A stretch of DNA of 52,391 bases from an uncultured Mediterraneibacter sp. (GCA_944376695.1 CALWDM010000010.1:1-52391); one strand, 5' to 3'; shown: positions 26,610 to 35,504, counted from the stretch's first letter. The notes: generated by a model not told the origin, from the sequence alone. Made by a program: numbers and translations.

Positions 26610-26838
26610 TGGACAGTACAGTTTCAGTTAATCATCAATATGTCAGTGGTACGGCAAATGTAAGTTCCTGTGATGTAAGAGGCCTTTGCCGGTGAGAAGA
26701 TCAATGATCCGGAAAAAGTCAGAATGGAAAAACAGATCGGAGAGTTCGGAAGTCCGGATGAAAATCTACCAAGATTTGGCATTTGCAGACGTATTGAATA
26801 TAGATACCACATATAGCAGGATTTCGAAAGATGTGTAA
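26610..26838 (+). pseudogene. frameshifted small gene, unknown
   Basis: A strong RBS (GCAGGAGG) and ATG open a 28-codon frame (begins MDSTVSVNHQYVSGTANVSS) that stops at TGA. Two frame changes reconnect a longer product: after about residue 23 the frame continues FAGEKINDPEKVRMEKQIGE, and later YQDLAFADVLNIDTTYSRIS, ending at 26838. The switch points suggest two small indels. I recognise no family. The alternative is that only the 28-residue peptide is made. Small fragments of further decayed coding sequence may lie in 26840-27190. Confidence 0.4.
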
Positions 26839-27339
26839 AGAAACATTGAGTAGAATATCATTTATATAAGAAAGGCTTACAGTTATAGAAGTAATAATCC
26901 CGCTGGTGAGTGGAGTATCAGTGAATGGTATTGCATCGCCGGAGGGGTTATAGGAAGAATAACTCAGAAGACTTTATAAATATAAATCGATACCCGGAGC
27001 GTAAGCGGGAGCGATAAGCAGAAGGGATGCTGTTATAAACCTCAAATCGTTATTGAAGGAGGGCGGATTTAGTAAGCGGTTCTTAATAAATCGACCAAAG
27101 ATGAGATAACAGATGGCAGAGGTCTCACAGGAACGAAATCTACTTAATGCCTCCGATTTATACATAGAAAGAAAAGTGAAAAAATTAAATAAAAATTAAA
27201 ATGCATCGTCAATTTTATTTGAGGATGCATTTTTTTGACATTGGGGGAGGCTTATGATAAACTATTGAAAGAATATCGGCCTGTGACCGGAAGGGGCAGG
27301 AAGATGACGACTGACCGATGAAAGATTATTTTCGACGAG
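26839..27339. other. non-coding stretch with possible gene remnants
   Basis: A+T-rich, with short open stretches but no convincing start/RBS pair. It ends in a terminator at 27198-27236. No promoter consensus for the next gene is obvious beyond a TTGACA at 27235-27240, just after the terminator T-run. Confidence 0.4.
27198..27236 (+). terminator. intrinsic terminator
   Basis: AAAATGCATC / GATGCATTTT stem with a 16-base A+T loop, then T7. It ends transcription from the 26455 promoter. Confidence 0.75.
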
Positions 27340-27348
27340 GTGAATGCG

Positions 27349-30180
27349 GTGGACAAGTATGATTATAAAGTAAAGACCGAAGAGATGCTCGAACTTATGG
27401 AGGACGGTGCATACAGGCAGGCAGCGGAGATCGCGGATGAGATCGACTGGAAAAGAGTCCGCAATACCGGGATGCTGGCAAGTGTCAGTGAGATCTATGA
27501 AAAGAATAAAGAGTATCCGAAGGCCTATGAGGTGCTGAATCTTGCTTACCGCCGCGCAGAGGGGAGCAGGAAGATCATCAGCCGTCTCTGTACGCTGGCG
27601 GTGAAGACGGGGAACGTGGATGAAGCGATTGATTATTATGATGATTTTATCCAGATCGCGCCGAAAGATCCGAATCAGTATATCCTGAGATATCAGATCC
27701 TCCGCGCTCAGAGGGCACCTGTGGAGCAGCAGATCGAGGCGCTTGAGGAGTATAAAAAGTCTGAGTACATCGAAGAGTGGGCATATGAGCTGGCGAAACT
27801 GTATCAGGAAGCCGGCATGACTGCGGAGTGTCTGGAGGAGTGTGACGACCTTATCCTCTGGTTCAGTGAAGGCCAGTATGTGTATAAGGCGATGGAGCTG
27901 AAGATGAAGTATAAACCGCTCACTCCGTCACAGCAGGAAAAGTATGACCGGCGGTATGAGAAGCTGTCCGAAGAGACAGAAGAAATGCCGGACGTCCTGA
28001 CATATGCGGAGGAAAAAGACGGGGCTGCGGAAGCGCCGATTCCGGAAGAGAGGGCTCCTGAGAAGGAAGGCGGAAGCGGGGACAATATTGTCCCGCTGGA
28101 GAAGAAAAAGAAGATCGGAGATACAATGCCTCTTGGCGAGGCTCTGAAAAAACTCCTTCAGCCGGAAAAGGAATCGCTTTCGGAGGAAGAAGAGCCTGAG
28201 CTGAGCGATCTTGCGGAGGAGATCGGGGAAATCGAGTCTGTTGCGGACATGGATATCGTTGCTCAGATAGTGGATGAAAAGAAAAAGGCAGCCGCGGCAG
28301 CCGGAAGTATGACAGAGATTACGCCAGATGAGACAGACGAGGAAGAGACAGACGAGGAGACAGACGCGCCGGGAGAGGAGAATGCCGTGGATCTCAGCGG
28401 GGAAGATGAGCAGATAACCGGACAGATGAGTCTGGAAGACATCCTTTCCGGCTGGGAAGGGGAGCCGGAGGCAGATACAGAACCTGAAGAGGAAGACGTG
28501 GAAGAGGTGCTCAGCGAAGATGCGCTCAGTGAAGACACACTCGGCGAAGGTGTCAAAGAGCAGGAAGAAGAGGAGTTCCAGGCCGCTGAAGATCAGGCTG
28601 CGCCTGATTCAGACAACAGTAGTTCAGAAGGGGAAGTGACAGGGGAACATATGAAGACGGAGAAAACAACAGCGCCGATTCTGCCGCCGGATATTCAGCG
28701 GATGATCGATGAGATCGAAGGCGTGCTCCCGCCGGAAGAAGAAAAACCGGAGAAACCGGCAGAGAGAGGACTGGAGAGGAAAAAAGAAGAAACACATGAG
28801 AACATGGGAGAGGTCACGGAATCCCTCCGCATAGACGATGATTTTGATGAGGAGTATTCTGACGATGAAGATCTTCCGGAAGAGTACTTCTTTGATGAAG
28901 ACGAAGATGAAAAGTCCGGAGAAGAATCTGAAGAGTCAGAGGGGTATCCCGATGAGTTCGGAGAAGCAGAGGAGTACACCGATGAGCCTGGAGAGTCAGA
29001 GGGGTATCTCGATGAGCTCGGGGAAGCAGAGGAACTTATCGATGATCTCGAAGAGTCAGAGGAATACCTGGATGAATCTCCCGGAGAAGAGGAGGATATC
29101 GCAGAGGATATCTTAGTAAGCGATGCGGAAGATTTAGACGATGAAATCCCTGATTTTGAGGAGGAGTTCCGCCTGAATCCGGAACATGCAGAGCAGGAGG
29201 ACGACAGAGAGATACCGGACGATGACGACGACGGCATGGATATCCTTTCGGCTACAACCCCTCTCAGCAGGAAAGAGACTGCGAAAATGATCGCGACAGG
29301 AAAGACCGCGCCCCTTCCGCTGGATGAGATTTCGGATGCTCTTTCCATGTCGGACACCGGATTTATCGTGCACGGACGTTACGATCTGGAGATGCAGAGC
29401 GGGATCGGCACAAGGGCAGGACTTACGGAGGAACAGAAAAAGCTGTTTTCCTATTTTGTCCCGGTGCGCGGAATGAGCGAGCAGCTTGTAGACGTACTGG
29501 AGCAGGACAGAAACTGTACCAACAGGAATGGTACGTCAAAGTCTGGAAACCTCCTTATAATTGGAAACAAGGGCAACGGAAAAACAGTGCTGGCAGTGGA
29601 TGTGGTCAAGGCGATCCAGAAACAGCGGGAGATCAGACAGGGGAAGGTCGCGATCATTACCGGAGATTCTTTAAATAAAAAGAAAATCAGCGATATCTTT
29701 GATAAGCTTTACGGCGGAGCCCTGATCATTGAAAAAGCAGGTAAGATGAATGAAAAGACAGTCGCGCGATTAAATAAGGCGATGGAAAAGGACACAGGAG
29801 AGATGCTGATCGTCCTCGAGGAGCAGAGAAAACCGCTGGACAGACTGTTATCCTCGAACCGCGAATTCAGGAGGAAGTTCACCTCCCGCCTGGAGATACC
29901 GATCTTCATCAATGATGAGCTGGTAACATTTGGCCAGACCTATGCGCAGGAAAACGGGTACCGTATCGATGAGATGGGGATCCTGGCGCTGTACAGCAAT
30001 ATTGATTCCCTTCAGAGAGAGGATCATGCCGTAACGGTCGCAGAGGTCAAAGAGATTATGGATGAGGCGATCCGGCATTCGCAGAAAGCGTCGGCGAAAA
30101 AACTGATGAAGCGCGTATTGGGAAAGAATACGGATGAGGCGGACCGGATTATCCTTTCAGAAAAGGACTTTAATATCTGA
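27349..30180 (+). CDS. acidic TPR / P-loop ATPase-like protein
   Basis: 943 residues from GTG at 27349 (GAGGTG RBS six bases upstream; an in-frame GTG at 27340 lies within that RBS). Residues 1-195 are TPR-like helical repeats (AYEVLNLAYRRAEG, DEAIDYYDDFIQIAPKDPNQ). About 215-660 is an extremely Glu/Asp-rich, probably disordered region with tandem SEGYPDEFGEAEEYTDEPGE-type repeats. About 675-940 is an AAA-like P-loop domain: Walker A GNKGNGKT at 739-746, a Walker-B-like GALIIEKAG, EEQRKPLDRLLSSNREFRRKF sensor-like region, and a helical lid. The Walker B acidic pair is weak, so hydrolysis is uncertain. The layout resembles CbxX/SpoVK-like ATPases carrying a scaffolding tail. It sits alone between terminators. 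Antisense serine-rich ORFs are mirror images of the acidic codons. Confidence 0.7.
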   Translation: MDKYDYKVKTEEMLELMEDGAYRQAAEIADEIDWKRVRNTGMLASVSEIYEKNKEYPKAYEVLNLAYRRAEGSRKIISRLCTLAVKTGNVDEAIDYYDDFIQIAPKDPNQYILRYQILRAQRAPVEQQIEALEEYKKSEYIEEWAYELAKLYQEAGMTAECLEECDDLILWFSEGQYVYKAMELKMKYKPLTPSQQEKYDRRYEKLSEETEEMPDVLTYAEEKDGAAEAPIPEERAPEKEGGSGDNIVPLEKKKKIGDTMPLGEALKKLLQPEKESLSEEEEPELSDLAEEIGEIESVADMDIVAQIVDEKKKAAAAAGSMTEITPDETDEEETDEETDAPGEENAVDLSGEDEQITGQMSLEDILSGWEGEPEADTEPEEEDVEEVLSEDALSEDTLGEGVKEQEEEEFQAAEDQAAPDSDNSSSEGEVTGEHMKTEKTTAPILPPDIQRMIDEIEGVLPPEEEKPEKPAERGLERKKEETHENMGEVTESLRIDDDFDEEYSDDEDLPEEYFFDEDEDEKSGEESEESEGYPDEFGEAEEYTDEPGESEGYLDELGEAEELIDDLEESEEYLDESPGEEEDIAEDILVSDAEDLDDEIPDFEEEFRLNPEHAEQEDDREIPDDDDDGMDILSATTPLSRKETAKMIATGKTAPLPLDEISDALSMSDTGFIVHGRYDLEMQSGIGTRAGLTEEQKKLFSYFVPVRGMSEQLVDVLEQDRNCTNRNGTSKSGNLLIIGNKGNGKTVLAVDVVKAIQKQREIRQGKVAIITGDSLNKKKISDIFDKLYGGALIIEKAGKMNEKTVARLNKAMEKDTGEMLIVLEEQRKPLDRLLSSNREFRRKFTSRLEIPIFINDELVTFGQTYAQENGYRIDEMGILALYSNIDSLQREDHAVTVAEVKEIMDEAIRHSQKASAKKLMKRVLGKNTDEADRIILSEKDFNI

Positions 30181-30188
30181 TTTTGATC

Positions 30189-30260
30189 AAAAGAGAAAGA
30201 CAGTGTTCTGTCAGAAAAGATGTAAGAGATTCTGGCAGGATGCTGTCTTTCTCTTTTGTA
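30189..30260 (+). terminator. long-loop terminator after TPR/P-loop gene
   Basis: A perfect 15-bp stem (AAAAGAGAAAGACAG at 30189 / CTGTCTTTCTCTTTT at 30243) with a 39-base loop. The right arm ends in TTTT. Confidence 0.7.
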
Positions 30261-30286
30261 TATTTTTGCTGACGGGCTTGACATCC

Positions 30287-30351
30287 TTGTGAAAATAGTT
30301 TGCGCATAGTAGAATCAAAGCATAAAGAACAGGAGGCGTATAACGATGATG
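30287..30351 (+). promoter_or_regulatory. promoter and RBS leading to an aborted start
   Basis: TTGTGA, 17 bp, TAGAAT (30310-30315), then ACAGGAGGCG and ATGATG at 30346 followed at once by TGA. An intact expression signal therefore runs into a relaxase fragment whose frame it cannot enter. It marks the left junction of the mobile-element scar. Confidence 0.5.
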
Positions 30352-30354
30352 TGA

Positions 30355-30774
30355 CTGATAAAACTTCTTGAAGCGGAAGGCTATGAATTTAAAAATGGCA
30401 AATATCCTGCATTCCGTGGAATAGGACAAAAGCGTTTCCTGCGTTTGCGGTCGTTGGGGGATGGATACAGCGAAGAAGAGCTACGGGCAGTTATTTCCGG
30501 AAAATCTGAATCAAGAAGAAGAGAGAAAAAGTCGCAACGCCGAACTAAGCCGGGGCTGGATCTTTTGATTGATATTCAGGAAAAGCTGAGTCAGGGGAAA
30601 GGTACAGGACATGAGCGGTGGGCGAAGGTCTTTAATCTGAAACAGATGGCACAGGTCGTGTGCTTCCTGCAGGAGAACGGCCTGACAAGTTATGATGAAC
30701 TGTCAAAGAAGATGGATGAAATGACTGCACATTTCAATCCTCCTTCAGATATGATCAAAAATTCAATCAACTGA
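30355..30774 (+). pseudogene. MobA/MobL-type relaxase, C-terminal fragment
   Basis: The open frame from 30355 encodes EAEGYEFKNGKYPAFRGIGQ, then FLRLRSLGDGYSEEELRAV and RWAKVFNLKQMAQVVCFLQE. These are hallmarks of the C-terminal half of relaxases from Lachnospiraceae conjugative elements (rlx/MobA type). The nuclease domain with its Tyr and His triad is absent, and the frame ends at a TGA three bases before the next ORF. In intact relaxases about 90 residues would follow before the KKIPRVKEL motif, so this is one side of an internal deletion as well as a 5' truncation. Confidence 0.75.
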
Positions 30775-30776
30775 AT

Positions 30777-32303
30777 GTGAAAAAGATTCCGCGAGTGAAA
30801 GAACTGAATATGGAGTATGCAGAAGTGATGAATCAGAAGAAAGCCGCATATGCAGAGTACCGCTCTGTGAGACAAGGGATGTATGATGATCCAGCCACAG
30901 TTAAAGTTTATAAATATAACTCTAATCCTATTTTAACAGATACGGATTTTGACGGGAGAGACGATGATAAGGATTCAGTCCTGAAAAACAACTGGTTTGA
31001 TGGTACATTAGAAACAGAATACGCCACAAGTAGTATATCTACTTTTATGGATTACAGATGGTTCTTTAACAGTAACACCGTATATAACGACCAATTAAGT
31101 ACTGTTTCACTACTGTTTTCATCTGCCGTTTATGGAAATAAACTAAGTTTAAGGGATTCATTAAGCCTGGATACAACAAATGGAGATAGCATGGAATCTG
31201 TTATGGACTTCTTTGGCTTGGAAAATGCAAAAACTGTGCCGATAAACGCTTCTGATAATCATCTTTCGGAGGTGGGTTTAGGTTATCGGACAGTTGAATA
31301 TAACGGTTCTAAGAAAACTATTCTTGCGGTAATTGTGCGTGGTACCAATAGTACCATTGAAGAATGGGCAAGTAATTTTGATATTGGTGATTCATCAACT
31401 TTTACATCCGAATCTGACTGGGAAAAATTAGATAATCACAAAGGATTTGACATTGCAGCAAATCGTATTTTAGATATTGTAGACAATTATATCGCTGAAA
31501 ATGAAAGCGCTGAAGACTTTGATAATGCAAATATTTCATATTGGGTTACGGGACATTCACGCGGCGCTGCTATTGCAAATATTATAGGAGCATATTTAAA
31601 AGACAGGGGAGATTATGCGTATACATATACATTTGCTGCCCCCAATACTACATTTTCTGCTAACGCAAGTTCTTATGACGCCATTTTTAATGTAGTAAAT
31701 TCTGATGACTTTGTCCCACTTCTTCCTTTGAGTGATTGGGGATATACAAGGTATGGAAAAACAGCTTCAGTCAGTATAGCTTCTAATTACGAAAATGAAT
31801 GGGAAGATCTTACAGGTAAATGGGATTATAATCCCGATACATTCGGAATGGACGACACTGTTGCAGCAATTGCCGATATTATTGACGGAGATCCTGGAGT
31901 TGAATGCTACAAATATACATGTGCCGACCACGGGGACAACTCAAGCGATAATATAACAATTACTAATCGTGGAATGTCAAAAGAGAGCAGGGATGAAGCA
32001 ATAAGAAAAATTCCCGAAAACGCAGAGCCTTATTGTAAAATAACAACCTATGATGGAGGCTGGTTCTCAGGCTGGGATTTCGATGTCTGCCAGACGCCTG
32101 AATATTTCATGCAGATCTTAGCCGCTTACATGGGAAATGAAATCAATGAGTATAGATTTGTTGTTGAATTGAATGTAGCTGACCGATATGAAGATGCAAA
32201 AGGTAGAATAATAAGATCAGGCATAGGAGGATTGGAACACCCGCATTATACAGAAACATACTATTTGCTTTCCAAAAAAATAGGAGGATTACAGTTTGAA
32301 TGA
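30777..32303 (+). CDS. lipase-like orphan module fused to relaxase scrap
   Basis: 508 residues from a GTG at 30777, three bases after the relaxase stop. Residues 1-35 (KKIPRVKELNMEYAEVMNQK, KAAYAEYRSVRQGM) are the end of a relaxase. From about residue 40 an unrelated part starts: a TSP3-type Ca-binding repeat (LTDTDFDGRDDDKDS) then an alpha/beta-hydrolase of the class-3 lipase type with nucleophile Ser261 in GHSRGAA, an Asp in NSDDFVPLLP and a candidate His in CADHGD. TSP3 plus lipase usually forms the C-terminus of large exported proteins; the N-terminus with its signal peptide is missing. Codons are A+T-rich unlike the neighbours. The start is uncertain: ATG at 30880 would give the module without relaxase residues. 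It may be silent. Confidence 0.65.
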   Translation: MKKIPRVKELNMEYAEVMNQKKAAYAEYRSVRQGMYDDPATVKVYKYNSNPILTDTDFDGRDDDKDSVLKNNWFDGTLETEYATSSISTFMDYRWFFNSNTVYNDQLSTVSLLFSSAVYGNKLSLRDSLSLDTTNGDSMESVMDFFGLENAKTVPINASDNHLSEVGLGYRTVEYNGSKKTILAVIVRGTNSTIEEWASNFDIGDSSTFTSESDWEKLDNHKGFDIAANRILDIVDNYIAENESAEDFDNANISYWVTGHSRGAAIANIIGAYLKDRGDYAYTYTFAAPNTTFSANASSYDAIFNVVNSDDFVPLLPLSDWGYTRYGKTASVSIASNYENEWEDLTGKWDYNPDTFGMDDTVAAIADIIDGDPGVECYKYTCADHGDNSSDNITITNRGMSKESRDEAIRKIPENAEPYCKITTYDGGWFSGWDFDVCQTPEYFMQILAAYMGNEINEYRFVVELNVADRYEDAKGRIIRSGIGGLEHPHYTETYYLLSKKIGGLQFE

Positions 32304-32521
32304 AAAAGAAAACTCTACCAATTGTTTTCCTGTTAGATGGAATCATATGCCTGGTTTCTCTTGCACTTGCAATTTATGAAAACCAAAATACTTCTATAGG
32401 TATGGCTGCCCTGACCAGTTTAGGAAGGTGGGTTATATATGCAGCTGTTTTCGTGATTACATTTATCGTTTTTGTGATACTCGGTGCTATAATCATTTGG
32501 AAAAAGCACAAAAAGAAATAG
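32300..32521 (+). CDS. two-helix membrane protein coupled to lipase module
   Basis: 73 residues with two membrane helices (7-25 and 42-66) and a basic C-terminus (IIWKKHKKK). Its ATG overlaps the lipase stop (ATGA), so translation is coupled. Small polytopic proteins encoded directly after an exported toxin module are often immunity proteins, which is a plausible role here but inferred only from position, size and shared A+T-rich composition. Confidence 0.65.
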   Translation: MKKKTLPIVFLLDGIICLVSLALAIYENQNTSIGMAALTSLGRWVIYAAVFVITFIVFVILGAIIIWKKHKKK

Positions 32522-32536
32522 AAGGATTCAGCTTAA

Positions 32537-32800
32537 TTATTATTTCTTGCTGTTATAATTTTCAAAAAGCAGAAGTCTCAGAAGAATGTTTTTTACGATT
32601 TTAAAGGGAAAAAGCTGACCGGAGAAGTTCTTAAGCCAACTAAATTACCAGTTTATGTGTCGCTTGGAGAAGGAAGGGCTTATCCTATGAACCAACTCTA
32701 CATGGATGGCATTATATTTCTGCGGAAAATGTTAGCCAATGTGGACTCAGACAGACCGCATTTTTTAGAGAGCCGGTATTCTGTCCATCCGCGTTCATAA
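32537..32800 (+). pseudogene. 5'-truncated membrane-anchored protein remnant
   Basis: An 87-codon open frame without a start codon: a hydrophobic LLFLAVIIFKKQK beginning and a soluble part (KGKKLTGEVLKPTKLPVYVS, then MNQLYMDGIIFLRKML). The upstream end is an in-frame TAA. It looks like the downstream part of a gene whose start was lost. No family is recognised. Confidence 0.45.
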
Positions 32801-32839
32801 TGTACATATCAGGTTCAGAAATGAGGCGTATAATACTTG

Positions 32840-32923
32840 CTTATTGAGAACTATATTATTGAGCGGATAGAGCAGCTTTGTGAGCAAAAGCATATAAGCA
32901 GATATGGAGGGCATAATCAGTAA
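32840..32923 (+). pseudogene. XRE-type regulator N-terminal remnant
   Basis: The 27-codon string LIENYIIERIEQLCEQKHIS then RYGGHNQ matches the first helix of small XRE regulators common in conjugative elements; the helix-turn-helix itself is missing. Confidence 0.45.
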
Positions 32924-32929
32924 ATAAGG

Positions 32930-32970
32930 GCAGTCTGTAATTGATATGTTACAGGGCTGCTTTTGTTTTT
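32930..32970 (+). terminator. intrinsic terminator in the scar
   Basis: GCAGTCTGTAA / TTACAGGGCTGC stem with an 8-base loop and a TTTTGTTTTT tail. Confidence 0.75.
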
Positions 32971-33109
32971 GGAGGAAATTTAGAGGGATCGTAGATTATC
33001 TTTTATTCGGAATCGGTCCGAATGCGGATAACAAAAGTTATGAAGAACGATTAGAACAAGTGAGAAGGCAACTGAGAGAATGCCCCCGGAATCATCTGCA
33101 TTTAACACA

Positions 33110-33400
33110 AATACAACGATTTTAGAAGGAAGGTATAAGGAGCGCGTAGAGAGGGCGCTGAAAGAAGTACTGGAAAAAGACGAAAAATACTGTAGAGTAA
33201 ATGAAGAAAAAATCAGAAGATTAAAGATATAGACCAGATAGAGTTTACAAAAGAAGAATGGGAGATTATTGATACTGTCTTGTCTGCAGTAAATGCGAGA
33301 AGTGCAGAATATGGAAGAGTGGCTTATCAGCAGGGATTTCTGGATGCGGTAAGTTTACTGAGAAAGAGGAAAGCTGTGTGCCAAAGATACGGGTCTGCGT
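33110..33400 (+). pseudogene. decayed small mobile-element gene
   Basis: Two fragments in different frames, RYKERVERALKEVLEKDEKY and then EFTKEEWEIIDTVLSAVNAR followed by SAEYGRVAYQQGFLDAVSLL, form one typical ~100-residue protein of conjugative elements (DUF6809-like, name from memory). An internal stop and frame change show it is broken. The other parts of 32971-33109 hold no gene I can support. Confidence 0.45.
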
Positions 33401-33485
33401 GTAAATGTCGGAGCTTTTCTCTTTCTTTTTTTGTGGTGATAAAGTATAATATGGATAGAAAAAATCGAGCGGTGAGGTGGCTTTT

Positions 33486-35411
33486 ATGAAAAAGGGAAAA
33501 AGCACGAAGAAAAAGGGACAGCCTTATGAGATCGGTGAGCTTGACCAGTATCTTTTCGGCCAGGGCAATCACTATGAGATCTATCAGAAAATGGGTGCGC
33601 ATAAAGTGAATTGCAATGGAAAAGAAGGCGTCTATTTTGCGGTCTGGGCGCCCCGCGCGCGCAGGGTCGCGGTGGTCGGAGATTTCAACGGCTGGGACTT
33701 TGAAGCTGATTATATGGAAAGGCAGGAGCCTTTGGGAATTTATACGCGCTTTGTTCCGGGCGTAAAAGAAGGTGAACTTTATAAGTTCTGCATTGAGACG
33801 GAACAGGGAAAACGGATCTTTAAGGCAGATCCGTTCGCAAATTATGCGGAGCTGAGGCCGGGTACAGCGTCCAGAGTGACAGATATCTCTCATCTGAAAT
33901 GGACGGACGACGCATGGATGAAGGCGCGGGAGTCATGGGACCACAAAGTCAGCCCCATGTCCATCTACGAGGTGCATCCCGGGTCCTGGATGCGTCATCC
34001 GGGAAGAGAGGATGAAGGCTTCTACACATACAGAGAATTTGCCGAGGCGGTCACTAAGTATGTGAAAGATATGGGCTATACGCATGTGGAGCTGATGGGG
34101 ATGGCAGAACATCCGTTTGACGGTTCCTGGGGATATCAGGTGACAGGTTATTATGCTCCGACTTCAAGGTATGGGACGCCCCAGGACTTTGCCTATATGA
34201 TCAATTATCTGCACAGGAATAATATCGGGGTGATTCTTGACTGGGTACCTGCGCATTTCCCGAGAGACGCGCACGGTCTGGCAGATTTTGACGGTACGCC
34301 TGTATTTGAGTATGCTGATCCGCGCAAGGGCGAGCATCCGGACTGGGGGACAAAGATCTTTGACTACGGAAAGGCTGAGGTGAAAAATTTCCTCATTGCC
34401 AACGCGTTGTTCTGGATCGAGCATTTCCATGTGGACGGTCTCCGCGTAGACGCGGTGGCGTCAATGCTCTATCTGGACTACGGAAAGCAGGACGGTCAGT
34501 GGGTCGCGAACAAGTATGGCGGGAATGAGAACCTTGAGGCGATCGAGTTCTTTAAGCATCTGAACTCTGTTGTCCTGGGAAGAAATAAGGGCGCTGTCAT
34601 GATCGCGGAGGAGTCCACCGCATGGCCGAAGGTGACAGGGGCCCCTGAGGAGGACGGGCTTGGCTTCAGCCTGAAATGGAATATGGGCTGGATGCATGAT
34701 TTTACAGAGTACATGAAGCTGGATCCCTATTTCAGGAAGAACGCGCATAATATGATGACATTTGCCATGTCGTATGCGTACAGCGAGAATTATATCCTTG
34801 TATTGTCCCATGATGAAGTGGTGCATCTGAAGTGCTCTATGCTCAATAAAATGCCGGGACTTGGATTTGATAAATATGCGAACCTGAAAGTGGGCTATGC
34901 GTTCATGACGGGGCACCCGGGTAAGAAACTGCTCTTTATGGGGCAGGAATTCGCGCAGCTCAGAGAGTGGAGCGAGGAGAGGGAGCTGGACTGGTTCCTG
35001 TTAGCCGAGCCTGAGCACCAGGCGATCCAGAACTGGTACAGAGACTTGCTTCATCTCTATAAAAAGAATAAGGCAATGTATGAGCTGGATTCAGATCCCG
35101 CGGGCTTCCAGTGGATCAATGCGGACGACGGCTTCCGCAGCATATACAGCTTTATGAGACATTCGAAGGAGGGGAAGAAGAACCTGCTCTTTGTGTGCAA
35201 TTTTACTCCAGTGGAACGCCCGGATTACCGGGTAGGCGTACCGAGGAGAAAACAGCTGAAGCTGGTTCTTAACAGCGATGATGAAAAATACGGCGGGAAA
35301 GGCGAGGAGAGGCCGCTGGTCTACAAGCCTGTAAAACAGGAGTGCGACGGACAGAAATATTCGTTTGCGTACCCGCTTCCGGCGTACGGAGTGGCTGTAT
35401 TTGAGTGCTGA
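33486..35411 (+). CDS. glgB: 1,4-alpha-glucan branching enzyme
   Basis: 641 residues. It forms alpha-1,6 branches in glycogen. It has an N-terminal CBM48 (~25-110, VYFAVWAPRARRVAVVGDFN), a GH13 barrel with YEVHPGSW, ILDWVPAHFP, the nucleophile in GLRVDAVAS (Asp322), general acid in MIAEEST (Glu375) and LSHDEVVH, and an all-beta C-terminal domain. I chose ATG 33486 (GAGGTGG upstream) over the GTG at 33477. A TATAAT lies at about 33444-33449. It stands alone, without glgC, glgD or glgA next to it. Confidence 0.95.
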   Translation: MKKGKSTKKKGQPYEIGELDQYLFGQGNHYEIYQKMGAHKVNCNGKEGVYFAVWAPRARRVAVVGDFNGWDFEADYMERQEPLGIYTRFVPGVKEGELYKFCIETEQGKRIFKADPFANYAELRPGTASRVTDISHLKWTDDAWMKARESWDHKVSPMSIYEVHPGSWMRHPGREDEGFYTYREFAEAVTKYVKDMGYTHVELMGMAEHPFDGSWGYQVTGYYAPTSRYGTPQDFAYMINYLHRNNIGVILDWVPAHFPRDAHGLADFDGTPVFEYADPRKGEHPDWGTKIFDYGKAEVKNFLIANALFWIEHFHVDGLRVDAVASMLYLDYGKQDGQWVANKYGGNENLEAIEFFKHLNSVVLGRNKGAVMIAEESTAWPKVTGAPEEDGLGFSLKWNMGWMHDFTEYMKLDPYFRKNAHNMMTFAMSYAYSENYILVLSHDEVVHLKCSMLNKMPGLGFDKYANLKVGYAFMTGHPGKKLLFMGQEFAQLREWSEERELDWFLLAEPEHQAIQNWYRDLLHLYKKNKAMYELDSDPAGFQWINADDGFRSIYSFMRHSKEGKKNLLFVCNFTPVERPDYRVGVPRRKQLKLVLNSDDEKYGGKGEERPLVYKPVKQECDGQKYSFAYPLPAYGVAVFEC

Positions 35412-35449
35412 ATATAACGATGGATATAAAAGTAAAAAATGAATTCTAC

Positions 35450-35478
35450 TTGCCCGCCTGTAAAAAGTATAGTAGTAT
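35450..35478 (+). promoter_or_regulatory. promoter of FHA gene
   Basis: TTGCCC, 17 bp, TAGTAT, ending 26 bases before the FHA gene start. Confidence 0.55.
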
Positions 35479-35504
35479 TAAGACTTAGAGGAGTGATAAG
35501 TTTT

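Noticed and set aside
28263-29357. Antisense serine-rich ORFs opposite the acidic TPR/P-loop gene
   Set aside because: Glu/Asp-rich codons read backward give Ser/Phe-rich ORFs; no start signals, so shadows.
33280-33489. 69-codon ORF just before glgB
   Set aside because: Only part of it matches a decayed mobile-element gene; the rest runs into the glgB promoter. Kept as a pseudogene fragment only.
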